Translations under genes and position numbers: made by a program
The notes under the pieces: model-generated
Databases searched by the model: none
What the model was told of the DNA's origin: nothing
What the model saw: only the letters and a program-made list of their open reading frames with translations
In this document: positions 7,209 through 13,422 of the stretch, piece by piece
Position numbering within the stretch: the first letter of the stretch is position 1
Layout of the letters: each line of letters opens with the position of its first letter
Assembly (NCBI GenBank): GCA_011526335.1
Contig: WTJB01000036.1
Span: forward strand, 1-13,422
Source: Candidatus Arcticimaribacter sp.
GTDB lineage: Bacteria; Bacteroidota; Bacteroidia; Flavobacteriales; Flavobacteriaceae
Length of the DNA: 13,422 nt
Direction of reading: 5' to 3'

Positions 7209-8750
7209 ATGACACACGAAATTAAAGACTTATGGAAAACGCTAGACTTGGATGCTCAAGCAGCAAAAGGATGCTCAACGGGAACCACTTGGAGTGGAAA
7301 AGGAAGCCCTTTTGATTCTTTTTCTCCTGTAAACGGGCAGCACTTGGGGACCGTAAGTGCGACCACAAGAGAAGAATATAAGGCCACCTTAGAAACAGCA
7401 AAAGAAGCCGCCAAGGTATTCCAGCAAATTCCTGCGCCCAAGCGAGGAGAATTGGTAAGACAATTTGGAGAGGCCCTTCGCGAAAAAAAAGAAGCCCTAG
7501 GGCAATTGGTGTCTCTAGAAATGGGAAAGTCACTGCAAGAAGGACTAGGGGAAGTACAAGAAATGATCGATATATGCGACTTTGCTGTTGGGCTATCGCG
7601 TCAATTGCATGGGTTTACGATGCACTCAGAACGTTCTGCACATCGGATGTATGAACAATATCATCCTTTGGGTATTGTAGGCATAATTTCAGCCTTTAAT
7701 TTTCCTGTGGCGGTATGGAGTTGGAATACTGCTCTCGCCTGGGTTTGTGGCAATGTATGTGTATGGAAACCCAGTGAAAAAACACCGTTCTGCGCCATTG
7801 CTTGTCAAAAAATCATTGCAGATGTCTTGGCAAAAAATGATCTTCCCGAAGGAATTTCTTGTCTCATCAGCGGAGATGCAGAGGTAGGTAAATGGCTAGC
7901 AGAAGATCCCGCAATTCCTTTGATCTCTGCCACGGGCTCTACCCGCATGGGTAAAAACGTGGCACAGATAGTAGCCGGAAGATTAGGAAAAAGTCTTTTG
8001 GAGTTGGGCGGAAACAATGCGGTCATTGTGGCTCCATCCGCAAATTTAGAAACTTCATTAATCGGTATTGTTTTCGGAGCCATTGGTACGGCAGGACAAC
8101 GCTGTACTTCTACTCGCCGTTTAATTGTGCATGAAAGTATTTATGAACAGGTAAAACAAGCCTTGGTAAAAGCCTATGCACAACTAAAAATTGGCTCCCC
8201 ATTGAAGGAAGAAAATCACATGGGGCCTTTGATTGACAAACAAGCGGTAGAACACTATCAAAATGCCCTGAATGCAGTCGAAAAGCAGGGCGGAAAATGG
8301 GTGGTTCCCGGAGGGGTATTGCAAGGCGATGCCTACGATTCGGGTTGTTATGTAAAACCGGCCATCGCCGAAATTGCTGCTGATGCGACCATCGTTCAGG
8401 AAGAAACTTTTGCCCCATTACTCTACCTCATCAAGTACAAAGGTGATATCGAAAATGCTATTGCGCTTCAAAATGATGTTCGTCAGGGACTATCTTCAGC
8501 CTTGATGACACAAAACCTTCGCGAGAGTGAATTGTTTTTATCCCATCAAGGGAGTGATTGTGGCATTGCAAATGTAAATATTGGAACTTCTGGGGCCGAG
8601 ATTGGAGGAGCCTTTGGGGGAGAAAAAGAAACCGGAGGCGGAAGAGAAAGCGGTTCAGACGCATGGAAAATCTACATGAGAAGGCAAACCAATACCATAA
8701 ATTTTTCTGATACTGTACCCCTAGCACAAGGAATTCAGTTTGAATTATAA
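7209..8750 (+). CDS. amaB: ALDH7-type aldehyde dehydrogenase (L-aminoadipate-semialdehyde dehydrogenase)
   Basis: NAD(P)-dependent aldehyde dehydrogenase of the antiquitin (ALDH7) group, which oxidises L-2-aminoadipate 6-semialdehyde (in equilibrium with piperideine-6-carboxylate) to 2-aminoadipate in lysine breakdown. The 513-residue length fits. Catalytic residues are visible: Asn164 in SAFNFPVAVW, Lys187 in WKPSEKTP, Glu265 in LLELGGNNA and Cys299 in GTAGQRCTSTRR. The cofactor turn is ATGSTRMG (241-248). ALDH7 is singled out by the C-terminal block NIGTSGAEIGGAFGGEKETG followed by GGRESGSDAWKIYMRRQT. The ATG at 7209 is the first in frame and gives the expected N-terminus. No lysine aminotransferase or saccharopine enzyme lies within the window, so the pathway assignment rests on the family alone; other aldehydes are possible. 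It is probably transcribed alone. Confidence 0.92.
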   Translation: MTHEIKDLWKTLDLDAQAAKGCSTGTTWSGKGSPFDSFSPVNGQHLGTVSATTREEYKATLETAKEAAKVFQQIPAPKRGELVRQFGEALREKKEALGQLVSLEMGKSLQEGLGEVQEMIDICDFAVGLSRQLHGFTMHSERSAHRMYEQYHPLGIVGIISAFNFPVAVWSWNTALAWVCGNVCVWKPSEKTPFCAIACQKIIADVLAKNDLPEGISCLISGDAEVGKWLAEDPAIPLISATGSTRMGKNVAQIVAGRLGKSLLELGGNNAVIVAPSANLETSLIGIVFGAIGTAGQRCTSTRRLIVHESIYEQVKQALVKAYAQLKIGSPLKEENHMGPLIDKQAVEHYQNALNAVEKQGGKWVVPGGVLQGDAYDSGCYVKPAIAEIAADATIVQEETFAPLLYLIKYKGDIENAIALQNDVRQGLSSALMTQNLRESELFLSHQGSDCGIANVNIGTSGAEIGGAFGGEKETGGGRESGSDAWKIYMRRQTNTINFSDTVPLAQGIQFEL

Positions 8751-8771
8751 TCCCATAAAAGTGTATCTTTA
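8740..8771 (+). promoter_or_regulatory. promoter candidate for the 4-TM membrane protein gene
   Basis: TTG at 8740-8742 (within TTTG) and TATCTTTA at 8764-8771 are separated by 21 bases, matching the -33 TTG / -7 TAnnTTTG arrangement with one mismatch (final A for G). The ATG follows 14 bases later, at 8786. The -33 part lies inside the end of the ALDH7 coding region. Confidence 0.45.
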
Positions 8772-8785
8772 CCAAAACAAGTTTT

Positions 8786-9220
8786 ATGTACGCTATTCTT
8801 AAAAACATACATTCCTATTGGGCATTTTTAGTGCTGCTTATATTAGTCCTTGCCGTTGCCAACGCCTTTAGAGGCATGGGAGCTAAAAAAGAATTTGAAA
8901 ATAAAGATCTTCGAGTTTCACTATTCGGGCTGATTTTTTCACATATTCAACTGCTTATTGGGCTAATTCTATATTTCGTTTCTCCCTGGTTTGACCAGTG
9001 GGAAATGGGCATCGGAAGTGTTATGAAGGATGCGCAAGCACGCTTATACCTTGTAGAACATCCATTCACAAATATTTTAGCCATCGTCTTGATTACCTTA
9101 GGATGGTCTTTACATAAACGACAAACCGAAGATGGAAAGAAATTTTCGCGTATCGGGATATTCTACTTCTTAGGGCTCGTTTTGTTGCTTTCTCGCATTC
9201 CTTGGGAGGCTTGGTTATAA
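8786..9220 (+). CDS. four-helix integral membrane protein with conserved-looking histidines
   Basis: A 144-residue inner-membrane protein with four predicted helices at about 10-30, 44-66, 92-109 and 122-139. Similar small Bacteroidota proteins are, from memory, usually listed as hypothetical or loosely as cytochrome b-like; I cannot name a proven function. Histidines sit near helix ends or within helices: His9 (NIHSYW), His53 (FSHIQLLIGL), His92 (VEHPFTN) and His110. Two or more of these could coordinate heme, but no CxxCH or classical cytochrome b motif is present. SHIQLLIGLILYFVSPW and FYFLGLVLLLSRIPWEAW look like family hallmarks. It has its own promoter candidate 14 bases upstream and precedes gpsA by only 15 bp in the same frame, so co-transcription with gpsA is likely. 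Confidence 0.85.
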   Translation: MYAILKNIHSYWAFLVLLILVLAVANAFRGMGAKKEFENKDLRVSLFGLIFSHIQLLIGLILYFVSPWFDQWEMGIGSVMKDAQARLYLVEHPFTNILAIVLITLGWSLHKRQTEDGKKFSRIGIFYFLGLVLLLSRIPWEAWL

Positions 9221-9235
9221 ATCAAAACACCTTCA

Positions 9236-10261
9236 TTGATTACACGAAGAAAAGTCCCCCGTCTCACCGTTAAAAAACCCAGTATTGCCGTATTAGGTGG
9301 AGGAAGCTGGGCTACGGCTTTGGTTAAAATTTTAACGGAAAATCACAGAGAAGTACATTGGTACATCCGTAGTCAAGAAGCGAAAACCTATATTGAAGAA
9401 CAACAGCACAACCCCAAGTATCTTCGTTCGGCTACACTAAAAACCAAGCGACTTCGAATAACGAATGACCTCAATGAAGCCGTCGCAAAAGCAGAATTTC
9501 TCCTTTTTGTTATTCCTTCCGCTTTTGTTCAGGCAGAATTAAAACAGTTAAACATTCCGCTAGAGGGTAAGATTATTTTTTCAGCCATCAAAGGAGTTAT
9601 TCCAGATCGACTGGAAATTATGGGGGAATTTTTTCACCGTAAATACGCAATTCCTTACGTCAATATTGGAGTAATTACAGGGCCCTGTCATGCCGAAGAA
9701 GTGGCCCTAGAAAAGATTTCTTATTTAACCGTAGCTTGTCAAGATTTGGAAAAAGCCAAGATGCTTTCTCGCTTGCTAACAACACATTACATTCGGGTTA
9801 CGCTCTCTGACGACATCATCGGAACAGAGTATGCCGCTATGCTAAAAAATATTTATGCCATTGCCGCAGGCATAGGACACGGGCTAGGCTATGGAGATAA
9901 CTTTCAAAGTGTTTTGATGAGTAATGCCATTCGCGAAATGAAGCGTTTTATAAAAAATCTACACAAAATGAAACGCAACATCAATGCATCTGCTTATCTC
10001 GGAGACCTTCTTGTAACAGGATATTCTTCCTTTAGCCGAAATAGAACCCTAGGCAATATGTTAGGAAAAGGCTATACCGTACAAGCCGCCCTAAGTGAAA
10101 TGAATATGGTTGCTGAAGGCTATTATGCGACAGCGTCTGCGCGGATGATAAAACAGAGCTTTAAAACGCGAACCCCTATCATTGATGCCGTCTATGCTGT
10201 ACTTTACGAAGAAAAAAAAGCCGTAAAAGTATTCAGTAAACTCACTAAAAAATTGAATTAG
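9236..10261 (+). CDS. gpsA: glycerol-3-phosphate dehydrogenase [NAD(P)+]
   Basis: Reduces dihydroxyacetone phosphate to sn-glycerol 3-phosphate, the backbone for phospholipid synthesis, in the cytoplasm. The Rossmann motif is AVLGGGSWATAL (18-29). Further landmarks are FVIPSAFVQAEL (91-102), SAIKGV (116-121), GPCHAEE (149-155), the catalytic lysine Lys204 in AAMLKNIYAIAAG and the product-binding GDLLVTGYSSFSRNRTLG (256-273). Length (341 if TTG is used) is normal. No ATG or GTG lies between the in-frame TAA at 9218-9220 and the Rossmann motif; TTG at 9236 is the only conventional start, 15 bp after the upstream gene. Numbering assumes that start. There is no close Shine-Dalgarno; GGGAGG about 26 bases upstream is too far. 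The stop overlaps the convergent pheS stop by four bases. Confidence 0.95.
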   Translation: MITRRKVPRLTVKKPSIAVLGGGSWATALVKILTENHREVHWYIRSQEAKTYIEEQQHNPKYLRSATLKTKRLRITNDLNEAVAKAEFLLFVIPSAFVQAELKQLNIPLEGKIIFSAIKGVIPDRLEIMGEFFHRKYAIPYVNIGVITGPCHAEEVALEKISYLTVACQDLEKAKMLSRLLTTHYIRVTLSDDIIGTEYAAMLKNIYAIAAGIGHGLGYGDNFQSVLMSNAIREMKRFIKNLHKMKRNINASAYLGDLLVTGYSSFSRNRTLGNMLGKGYTVQAALSEMNMVAEGYYATASARMIKQSFKTRTPIIDAVYAVLYEEKKAVKVFSKLTKKLN

Positions 10262-11274
10262 AGCGAGGATTTAAATTGCTCTAAAAAGCGAATATCATTT
10301 TCAAAAAACAATCGGATATCCCCTACTTGATACAATAGCATAGCAATCCGTTCGATTCCCATACCAAAAGCAAAGCCCGAGTATTCTTCAGGATCGATAT
10401 TACAATTCTTCAATACATTAGGGTCAACCATACCACAACCCATTATTTCTAGCCAACCGGTTCCTTTGGTGATCCGATAATCTACCTCTGTCTCTAATCC
10501 CCAATAAATATCCACCTCAGCACTAGGTTCTGTAAACGGAAAATAAGAAGGACGCAAACGTATTTTAGATTTCCCAAACAATGCTTTGGTAAAATACATT
10601 AAGGTCTGCTTGAGGTCGGCAAACGAAACATCTTTGTCGATATATAGACCTTCTACTTGATGAAATATACAATGCGCACGTGCCGAAATAGCTTCATTAC
10701 GAAATACGCGTCCGGGTGAGATGGTGCGTATAGGGGGCGTATTGTTTTCCATATAACGCACTTGCACTGAAGAGGTATGCGTTCGTAAAAGAATGTCAGG
10801 ATTCGTTTGAATAAAAAAGGTGTCCTGCATATCTCTTGCGGGATGATACTCCGGCAAATTCAAGGCGGTAAAGTTATGCCAATCGTCTTCTATTTCGGGT
10901 CCCTCAGAAATGTTGTATCCGATCTGATTGAAGATTTCAACAATTCTATTTTTTACCAATGTCAACGGATGCTGTCCTCCTAACGCAAAAGGAGAACCCG
11001 GGCGTGTCAAATCGCCATATTGCCCTTCTTGGGCAGAAGAACTCAAGCTAGCTTTTAAATGCTCTACCTTTTCGGCTACTGCTGTTTTTAGGGTATTGAG
11101 TACCTGACCAAAGGCTTTTTTATCCTCATTTGGTACCTCGCGAAAAGAGGCAAACAATGTGTTCAAAATACCTTTTTTTCCGGCATATTCAACGCGAAAT
11201 GCTTCAACTTCTTCTAAGGTTGAGGCGTTAAAATTTTCGACCTTTTTTATGTGTTCTTGAACCGTTTCAATCAT
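10258..11274 (-). CDS. pheS: phenylalanyl-tRNA synthetase alpha subunit
   Basis: Catalytic alpha subunit of the class II enzyme that charges tRNA-Phe; it acts as an alpha2-beta2 tetramer with PheT. The 338 residues comprise an N-terminal coiled-coil arm (about 1-85, rich in Lys/Glu) and the aminoacylation core. Class II motif 2 is GRVFRNEAISARAHCIFHQVEG (188-209, with Arg189, Arg192 and His205), and motif 3 is GFAFGMGIERIAML (300-313, with Arg309). LEIMGCGMVDPNVL (275-288) lies between them, and Ala302 is at the position that sets phenylalanine-pocket size. The pheT gene is not in the window, as usual in this phylum, where pheS and pheT are often apart. It follows the 122-residue gene by 20 bp on the same strand, so the two probably share a transcript. 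A TATTTTTA box (11287-11280, minus strand) ends five bases before the ATG. Confidence 0.97.
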   Translation of the reverse strand: MIETVQEHIKKVENFNASTLEEVEAFRVEYAGKKGILNTLFASFREVPNEDKKAFGQVLNTLKTAVAEKVEHLKASLSSSAQEGQYGDLTRPGSPFALGGQHPLTLVKNRIVEIFNQIGYNISEGPEIEDDWHNFTALNLPEYHPARDMQDTFFIQTNPDILLRTHTSSVQVRYMENNTPPIRTISPGRVFRNEAISARAHCIFHQVEGLYIDKDVSFADLKQTLMYFTKALFGKSKIRLRPSYFPFTEPSAEVDIYWGLETEVDYRITKGTGWLEIMGCGMVDPNVLKNCNIDPEEYSGFAFGMGIERIAMLLYQVGDIRLFFENDIRFLEQFKSSL

Positions 11275-11294
11275 GGGCGTAAAAATACTAATTC

Positions 11295-11663
11295 CTATTG
11301 AATAACCTCCTTTTCAATAAAGTAATCCACTATGGCTTCTTTAATTAAAACACTTTGCTCACCCGGCTTTAAATGGGGTAAGGGTTCTAGCAATTTAAAA
11401 TGGGGCCAACCGTCTGGATCAAAATACTCAAAAGCATAATAGCCCAAGGGCTCTAGTACAGTACAGATCCCCACGTGGATAAGGTTGACATTGTCATCTT
11501 TCTTAAAGCGTTTGTGCAATTGACCCACCTCCTGAACGCCTATGAGATAGAGAATTCCTTCTACATCTATTGCTTCTGCATCCGAAAATTGATCTGTCAA
11601 TTGACGGGTCAATTTTTCCCAACGGATCTTTAAGGTCTCATTACGTGAAAAGGAAGGTTCCAT
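11295..11663 (-). CDS. uncharacterised 122-residue protein upstream of pheS
   Basis: A small soluble protein that I do not recognise as a characterised family. It has no signal peptide and no membrane helix. Visible features are a charged N-terminal stretch (NETLKIRWEKLTRQLTDQF), a predicted helix plus strand EAIDVEGILYLIGVQEVGQL, and a distinctive aromatic block around YYAFEYFDPDGWPHFKLLEPLP (about 75-96). The end, SVLIKEAIVDYFIEKE, is probably helical. It ends 20 bp before the pheS ATG, so co-transcription with pheS is likely. A perfect TATATTTG box (11675-11668, minus strand) sits exactly four bases before its ATG, supporting both the start and a separate promoter. Codon use looks like that of its neighbours. 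That it is a real gene is fairly sure; the function is unknown. Confidence 0.85.
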   Translation of the reverse strand: MEPSFSRNETLKIRWEKLTRQLTDQFSDAEAIDVEGILYLIGVQEVGQLHKRFKKDDNVNLIHVGICTVLEPLGYYAFEYFDPDGWPHFKLLEPLPHLKPGEQSVLIKEAIVDYFIEKEVIQ

Positions 11664-11667
11664 AGCA

Positions 11668-11675
11668 CAAATATA
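11668..11675 (-). promoter_or_regulatory. TATATTTG (-7 type) box before the 122-residue gene
   Basis: Perfect match to TAnnTTTG on the minus strand, ending four bases before the ATG at 11663. The nearest TTG that could be a -33 element is 25 bases upstream, slightly too far. The spacing implies transcription starting at or next to the start codon, and hence little or no untranslated leader. Confidence 0.5.
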
Positions 11676-11712
11676 GCCATCAAAGGCGGATTTTTATCCT
11701 CAAGTATTTCTT

Positions 11713-11720
11713 TATATTTG
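11713..11720 (+). promoter_or_regulatory. TATATTTG (-7 type) box before the CvpA gene
   Basis: Perfect match to TAnnTTTG on the plus strand, ending four bases before the ATG at 11725. No convincing -33 TTG is seen upstream. Together with the opposed box at 11668-11675, this makes the 61-bp gap a compact divergent promoter region. Confidence 0.5.
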
Positions 11721-11724
11721 GTTT

Positions 11725-12234
11725 ATGAATTACTTGGATCTTATTCTTGGCGGCCTATTGCTCTACGGAGGTGTCAAAGGGTTTTTTAAAGGCCTTATCA
11801 TTGAAGCCGCTTCACTGCTTGCCTTGGTCATGGGGCTGGTTGGAGCCTTATTGTTTTCGGCCTCTGTTGGAGACTACATTCAAACCCACACAAGCATAAC
11901 CACTGTTCCACCCTCCGGAGTTGTTTTTTTGATAGTTTTTATTGTGATTATTATCGCCATCAATGTATTGGCTAGAATTCTTACCCGAGTAATGCGTATG
12001 GCAGCATTGGGCAGTATAAACCGATTTTTTGGAGCGCTTTTTGGAATGATAAAATTTGCCCTTTTTATCAGTGCACTTCTTTTATTGGTAGATCAGTTTG
12101 CTTTTTTGTTTCAGTATTTCGATACACATATCATCGAAGAATCTTATTTATACGAACCCATAAAGCAGCTGGGATCACTCATTTTTGGATGGCTTTTAGA
12201 TAAAAAAGAGTTATTCCCTGAGGGGGTCCTGTAA
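11725..12234 (+). CDS. cvpA: CvpA-family inner-membrane protein
   Basis: A 169-residue membrane protein of the CvpA family, named after an E. coli protein needed for colicin V production; in other bacteria these proteins affect envelope stress tolerance, but the molecular role is not settled. Four helices are visible at about 4-18, 24-46, 64-86 and 101-123. Hallmarks are the start NYLDLILGGLLLYGGVKGFFKGL, the second helix EAASLLALVMGLVGALLF, LARILTRVMRMAALGSINRFFGALFG and the hydrophobic fourth helix ending in LLLVDQF. The C-terminal tail, about 45 residues, is cytoplasmic or peripheral. It reads alone on the plus strand from a perfect TATATTTG box four bases before the ATG. Its last 24 bp overlap the opposing batE gene. 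The family call is confident; a colicin role is not implied. Confidence 0.9.
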   Translation: MNYLDLILGGLLLYGGVKGFFKGLIIEAASLLALVMGLVGALLFSASVGDYIQTHTSITTVPPSGVVFLIVFIVIIIAINVLARILTRVMRMAALGSINRFFGALFGMIKFALFISALLLLVDQFAFLFQYFDTHIIEESYLYEPIKQLGSLIFGWLLDKKELFPEGVL

Positions 12235-12981
12235 ACTCTTTATTCCTTCCGCTAGCATCCACCCCTCTGAGCCATTGGCAAGCTTTATTTTTGTCCACCC
12301 TTGCAACTCGTCTAAAATTTCAACTTTGGTCCCTTCATGAAGTAAAAACAAAAGCTCAGATCTATTGTTGGGTTCCGACCATACTTGTTCTTCTTTATTG
12401 AATAAAATGCCACTCTTCTTTGCCATATCACTCAACTTGACCTGTAGAAACCCATAGGTAATGAGGAGCAATAAAATGGAAAGGGATCCGAGCACAAAAA
12501 ACAAACGCTTTAAAATGGATCGGGTATTGATTTGATAAAGCACAAAAAACAGAAAAATACCCCAGGCTAAAATCACCACAAAATAGGACCATTGCGATAC
12601 ATTCAAAAGCCCTAGTATATGGTTTTGAATGCTTTGCAATTGCGTCGTTGGAAGTATTTCGATGGCATCCAAGGTCATGTTTTGTGCAAATTGACTGTTG
12701 TTTAAAATAGCTGCATCTTTTGGGGCTAACTGCTTGGCTTTTTCATAGTAAAAAATACTCTCAGCTACTGCACCTTGTTTATAGTAGGCATTGGCCAAAT
12801 TGAAATACAAAGCGGCAGCGTGCTTTTCTTGTTTTAAAATGCCTTCGTACAATGTGATGGCGGTAGAAAAATCGCCTTCATTATAGGCTGTATTGGCTTT
12901 TTCAAAATCCATTTCAGGATTTTGGGCCCACAAGAAAGCAGAAAAACAAAAACTTAAAAAGAAAATTATCGTTGCTCTCAT
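12211..12981 (-). CDS. batE: BatE-type TPR and SH3-domain membrane protein
   Basis: Last component of the Bat (Bacteroides aerotolerance-type) system, an envelope complex of von Willebrand A-domain and TPR proteins whose exact action is unresolved. The 256 residues show a signal peptide (about 1-20, cut near LWAQ/N) and TPR repeats at about 24-96, including DFSTAITLYEGILKQ and AAALYFNLANAYYKQG, then AESIFYYEKAKQLAP. Two transmembrane helices follow (about 131-150 and 158-180), then a bacterial SH3-like domain (about 190-247: VWSEPNN, FLLHEGTKVEIL, GWTKIKLANGSEGW). The ATG overlaps the TGA of the upstream batD in an ATGA arrangement, so the two are translationally coupled. The TPR faces the periplasm if the signal is cleaved, and the SH3 domain should then be on the same side, because there are two helices between them. 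The stop overlaps cvpA by 24 bp. Confidence 0.9.
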   Translation of the reverse strand: MRATIIFFLSFCFSAFLWAQNPEMDFEKANTAYNEGDFSTAITLYEGILKQEKHAAALYFNLANAYYKQGAVAESIFYYEKAKQLAPKDAAILNNSQFAQNMTLDAIEILPTTQLQSIQNHILGLLNVSQWSYFVVILAWGIFLFFVLYQINTRSILKRLFFVLGSLSILLLLITYGFLQVKLSDMAKKSGILFNKEEQVWSEPNNRSELLFLLHEGTKVEILDELQGWTKIKLANGSEGWMLAEGIKSLQDPLRE

Positions 12982-13422
12982 AGTACTTTATCCAGTTTTG
13001 AAATTACGTTTGAGGCCTGAGCAAAGTCTTCTTCCATCCGTGCGGATGTACTGGGGGCATAGCGGTTCGCATCACAATCTGTAAGCAAAGCAATAAACGC
13101 GTCATTATCCTCTCTAGTCACACCCTTTTCTTGGAGCAATGCTTGTATTCTATCCTTCGAAAATTCGACGGTTTCGATAGACAGTTTGGCCTTTAGGTAA
13201 TTGTGCAATGCGCGTTCCAAAGCATCGTAAAAAGCCACTTTATCGCCCATCGCTTTTCGGGCAGAACCGAGGTATTTTCTCACCAAGCGCTGGGCTTTTC
13301 TCTGCCGTTGATTTTGTACATCTACCGTTCGATTTGACCATTTGTTCCATCCCCAAAAGAACAAGAGCAAAAGCACCACAGGACTTACCCACAGTAAATG
13401 AAAAAGACGAGTGCCATAGAAG
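12978..13422 (-). CDS. batD: BatD C-terminal part (continues beyond window)
   Basis: The last roughly 148 residues of BatD, the oxygen-tolerance-type membrane protein of the Bat system. The open frame runs to the right edge without a start that must be used; it begins FYGTRLFHLLWVSPVV, then a membrane helix VVLLLLFFWGWNKW and a cytoplasmic tail. The tail (VRKYLGSARKAMGDKVAFY, DALERALHNYLKAKLSIETV, FSKDRIQALLQEKGV) is helical and typical of the C-terminal BatD domain. A GTG at 13379 is not the true start because the preceding codons belong to the same protein. The order batD then batE, with a 4-bp ATGA overlap, matches the usual Bacteroidota bat operon, in which moxR and batA-C would lie further right. 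Confidence 0.9.
   Translation of the reverse strand, partial: FYGTRLFHLLWVSPVVLLLLFFWGWNKWSNRTVDVQNQRQRKAQRLVRKYLGSARKAMGDKVAFYDALERALHNYLKAKLSIETVEFSKDRIQALLQEKGVTREDNDAFIALLTDCDANRYAPSTSARMEEDFAQASNVISKLDKVL

Noticed and set aside
11725..12234. Bacteriocin (colicin V) production system around cvpA
   Set aside because: CvpA-family proteins are widespread; there is no bacteriocin precursor, exporter or immunity gene nearby.

Overview
The window reads as an ordinary chromosomal segment of a member of the Bacteroidota, most likely Flavobacteriaceae. The evidence is an IPExxxVDY-type protein between rnc and pyk, a batD-batE pair, a lone pheS without pheT, an antiquitin-type aldehyde dehydrogenase, and several promoter-like TAnnTTTG boxes, the -7 element typical of this phylum. 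The DNA is moderately AT-rich and densely coded. No gap exceeds about 130 bp. I see no rRNA, tRNA, CRISPR array, insertion sequence or phage gene.

Layout. (1) Bases 1-4130, plus strand: a tightly packed run of acpP (3' end only), fabF, rnc, the IPExxxVDY-like gene and pyk. It joins fatty-acid synthesis, RNA processing and the last step of glycolysis. (2) 4127-5958: dinB (minus) and a CYTH-domain gene (plus) diverge from a 39-bp gap. The CYTH gene runs head-on into a small XRE regulator (minus). (3) 6087-8750: a lipoprotein-type isoaspartyl peptidase/asparaginase (minus) diverges from an ALDH7 aminoadipate-semialdehyde dehydrogenase (plus). (4) 8786-10261, plus: a four-helix, histidine-bearing membrane protein, then gpsA, which seems to start at TTG. 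(5) 10258-11663, minus: an uncharacterised 122-residue protein, then pheS. (6) 11725-12234, plus: a CvpA-family membrane protein. (7) 12211-13422, minus: the end of batD, then batE, the distal part of a Bat (aerotolerance-type) operon that continues beyond the right edge.

Most genes are housekeeping and the neighbourhoods are mostly colocalised rather than one pathway. The functional groups I can support are acpP-fabF (the elongating ketosynthase and its carrier protein) and batD-batE (one envelope system). All four convergent pairs overlap at their 3' ends, leaving no room for intergenic terminators. Three genes carry a TAnnTTTG box exactly four bases before the ATG, which suggests leaderless or near-leaderless transcripts.

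I looked for a novel multi-gene system and did not find a convincing one. The points worth a second look are the promoter-to-start geometry, an Asp-to-Asn change at a metal-ligand position of RNase III, the overlapping 3' ends, the TTG-started gpsA, and three poorly characterised proteins (IPExxxVDY-like, the 4-TM protein and the 122-residue protein).
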